DNA of 6,772 nt from Alphaproteobacteria bacterium (GTDB lineage: Bacteria > Pseudomonadota > Alphaproteobacteria > Micavibrionales > SZUA-601), in contig QKJH01000193.1 in the NCBI GenBank assembly GCA_003250865.1, positions 1 through 6,772 on the forward strand, in the 5' to 3' direction. Both the position numbers and the translations under genes were made by a program. The first letter of the stretch is position 1, and each line of letters begins with the position of its first letter. The notes below the pieces were generated by a model. The model ran no database searches and had not been told where the DNA came from. It saw only the letters and a list, made by a program, of their open reading frames with translations. Shown one piece after another: positions 6,321-6,772 of this stretch.

Positions 6321-6483
6321 CGGTTTTCACCTTTCACTTCAATTTCTTTGTTTTTTTACCCTTATGCCTTCTTTTCAAGAAAGCCCGGCCGGTCTTTTAC
6401 GATTGTTCTTTTTGCTGGTACATACGGCACGAATTGTTTATTGTTCTCTTATTCGTTGACCTTAATCGTACGAGCCTATCGCA
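6321..6483. promoter_or_regulatory. Divergent intergenic region between flgB and the FlhB-like gene
   Basis: These 163 nt separate two divergent genes and should hold the promoter of the flgB-to-flhB run and that of the FlhB-like gene. I see no convincing promoter for flgB. On the plus strand, TTTACG (6396-6401), 17 bp, then TACATA (6419-6424) preceded by TGG could serve the FlhB-like gene. A nearly perfect 18-bp dyad lies at 6380-6397. There is no clear CtrA site (TTAA-N7-TTAA) and no sigma-28 match. Confidence 0.4.
6380..6397. repeat. 18-bp dyad with central CCGGCCGG
   Basis: AAAGCCCGGCCGGTCTTT is an inverted repeat with a single mismatched pair (6384 against 6393). The core CCGGCCGG is a perfect palindrome with no loop, so it looks more like a protein-binding operator than a terminator hairpin. 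It sits in the AT-rich divergent spacer, 60 nt from flgB, and could be a shared regulator site. The binding protein is unknown. Confidence 0.4.
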
Positions 6484-6772
6484 GTGACCGATCCTGATAC
6501 AGATAAAAGCAAAAACCGTGCCAGAAAATCGGCAATTGCCATCAAAAAGGACAGAGAATCCAGTCCTGTACCGCGCATTACTGCCTCGGGCAAAGGGGCT
6601 GTTGCCGAGAAAATCCTGCAAATTGCTTTTGAAAATGATGTCAAAGTCCGTAAAGACGAGGATTTGGCCGAAATCCTATCAAAAATCGACGAAGAAACCG
6701 AAATTCCGACAGAGGCCCTACTGGCGGTCGCGGAAATTTTAGCGTATATTTATCAAACGAACCGCTCGAAAT
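6484..6772 (+). CDS. Small FlhB C-terminal-domain-like protein (FhlB/FlhX type), end at window edge
   Basis: Translation from GTG at 6484 gives 96 residues with no stop before the window ends; relatives are about 90-110 residues, so the stop is probably very close. An in-frame TAA at 6463 and the lack of other start codons fix the GTG start; its ribosome site is weak. Residues 15-92 align along their length with the cytoplasmic domain of FlhB in this window. KSAIAIKKD matches HYAIALEYK, SGKGAVAEKILQIAFEND matches KGQDAVALRIRELANENK, and IPTEALLAVAEILAYIY matches IPEEHYQAVAKVISYVM. The NPTH cleavage motif and the membrane domain are absent, and the N-terminus is a short charged tail. Such proteins (FhlB, or FlhX in Helicobacter) can partly stand in for the FlhB C-domain; here that role is inferred. 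It is divergent from the flgB run. Confidence 0.82.
   Translation, partial: MTDPDTDKSKNRARKSAIAIKKDRESSPVPRITASGKGAVAEKILQIAFENDVKVRKDEDLAEILSKIDEETEIPTEALLAVAEILAYIYQTNRSK

Noticed and set aside
6425..6439. CGGCACG on the plus strand as a sigma-54 promoter for the FlhB-like gene
   Set aside because: The -24 part matches well, but the -12 part (TTGC at the right distance) is missing.
6452..6466. TTAA in the divergent spacer as a CtrA site
   Set aside because: Only one TTAA half is present; no second half at seven bases on either side.
6397..6644. Minus-strand open frames over the FlhB-like gene and the spacer
   Set aside because: The plus-strand frame from the GTG at 6484 gives a clear FlhB C-domain match; the opposite frames give no recognisable protein.
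1..6772. Mobile elements, CRISPR arrays, tRNA or rRNA genes
   Set aside because: No transposase, terminal inverted repeats, regularly spaced repeats or RNA gene folds were seen.

Overview
The window looks like alphaproteobacterial chromosome. The large kinase gene has the domain order of CckA (two membrane segments, PAS-like sensors, HisKA/HATPase, fused receiver), which is known almost only from Alphaproteobacteria. The left edge carries GTTC-N7-GTTC direct repeats, the LexA operator type of that class. Base composition is moderate (mid-40s % GC by eye), lower than most cultured Rhodospirillales or Caulobacterales, so a low-GC or uncultured lineage is possible. The species cannot be named from this sequence.

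Layout: seven complete or near-complete genes lie on the minus strand and read right to left. They are flgB, flgC, fliE (proximal rod and rod/MS-ring adaptor), fliQ, fliR, flhB (flagellar type III export gate) and then cckA. After cckA comes an intergenic region with a strong promoter and two mirrored LexA boxes, followed by the first codons of a gene that is very probably recA, cut by the window edge. At the right edge, divergent from flgB, a plus-strand gene encodes a small stand-alone relative of the cytoplasmic domain of FlhB (FhlB/FlhX type). Its end is also at or beyond the window edge.

How the genes work together: FliQ, FliR and FlhB form part of the inner-membrane export gate that secretes rod, hook and filament subunits. 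FliE, FlgB and FlgC are the first substrates and build the base of the rod. The FlhB-like protein may modulate or back up the export-specificity switch. CckA feeds the CckA-ChpT-CtrA phosphorelay, which in many alphaproteobacteria controls flagellar transcription. RecA is the SOS co-protease, which fits the LexA-type operator in front of it. Flagellum, cell-cycle kinase and DNA-damage response genes are thus physically adjacent.

Most of the window is ordinary core genome. The strongest unusual signal is the recA-side operator: two GTTC-N7-GTTC boxes in exact mirror symmetry, 21 bp centre to centre, over a TTGACA-N17-TCTTAT promoter. Secondary points are the FlhB-like protein without an NPTH autocleavage motif, a longer than usual CckA with a non-ATG start behind three in-frame stops, and several dyads in the spacers. 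Nothing here clearly amounts to a previously undescribed system.
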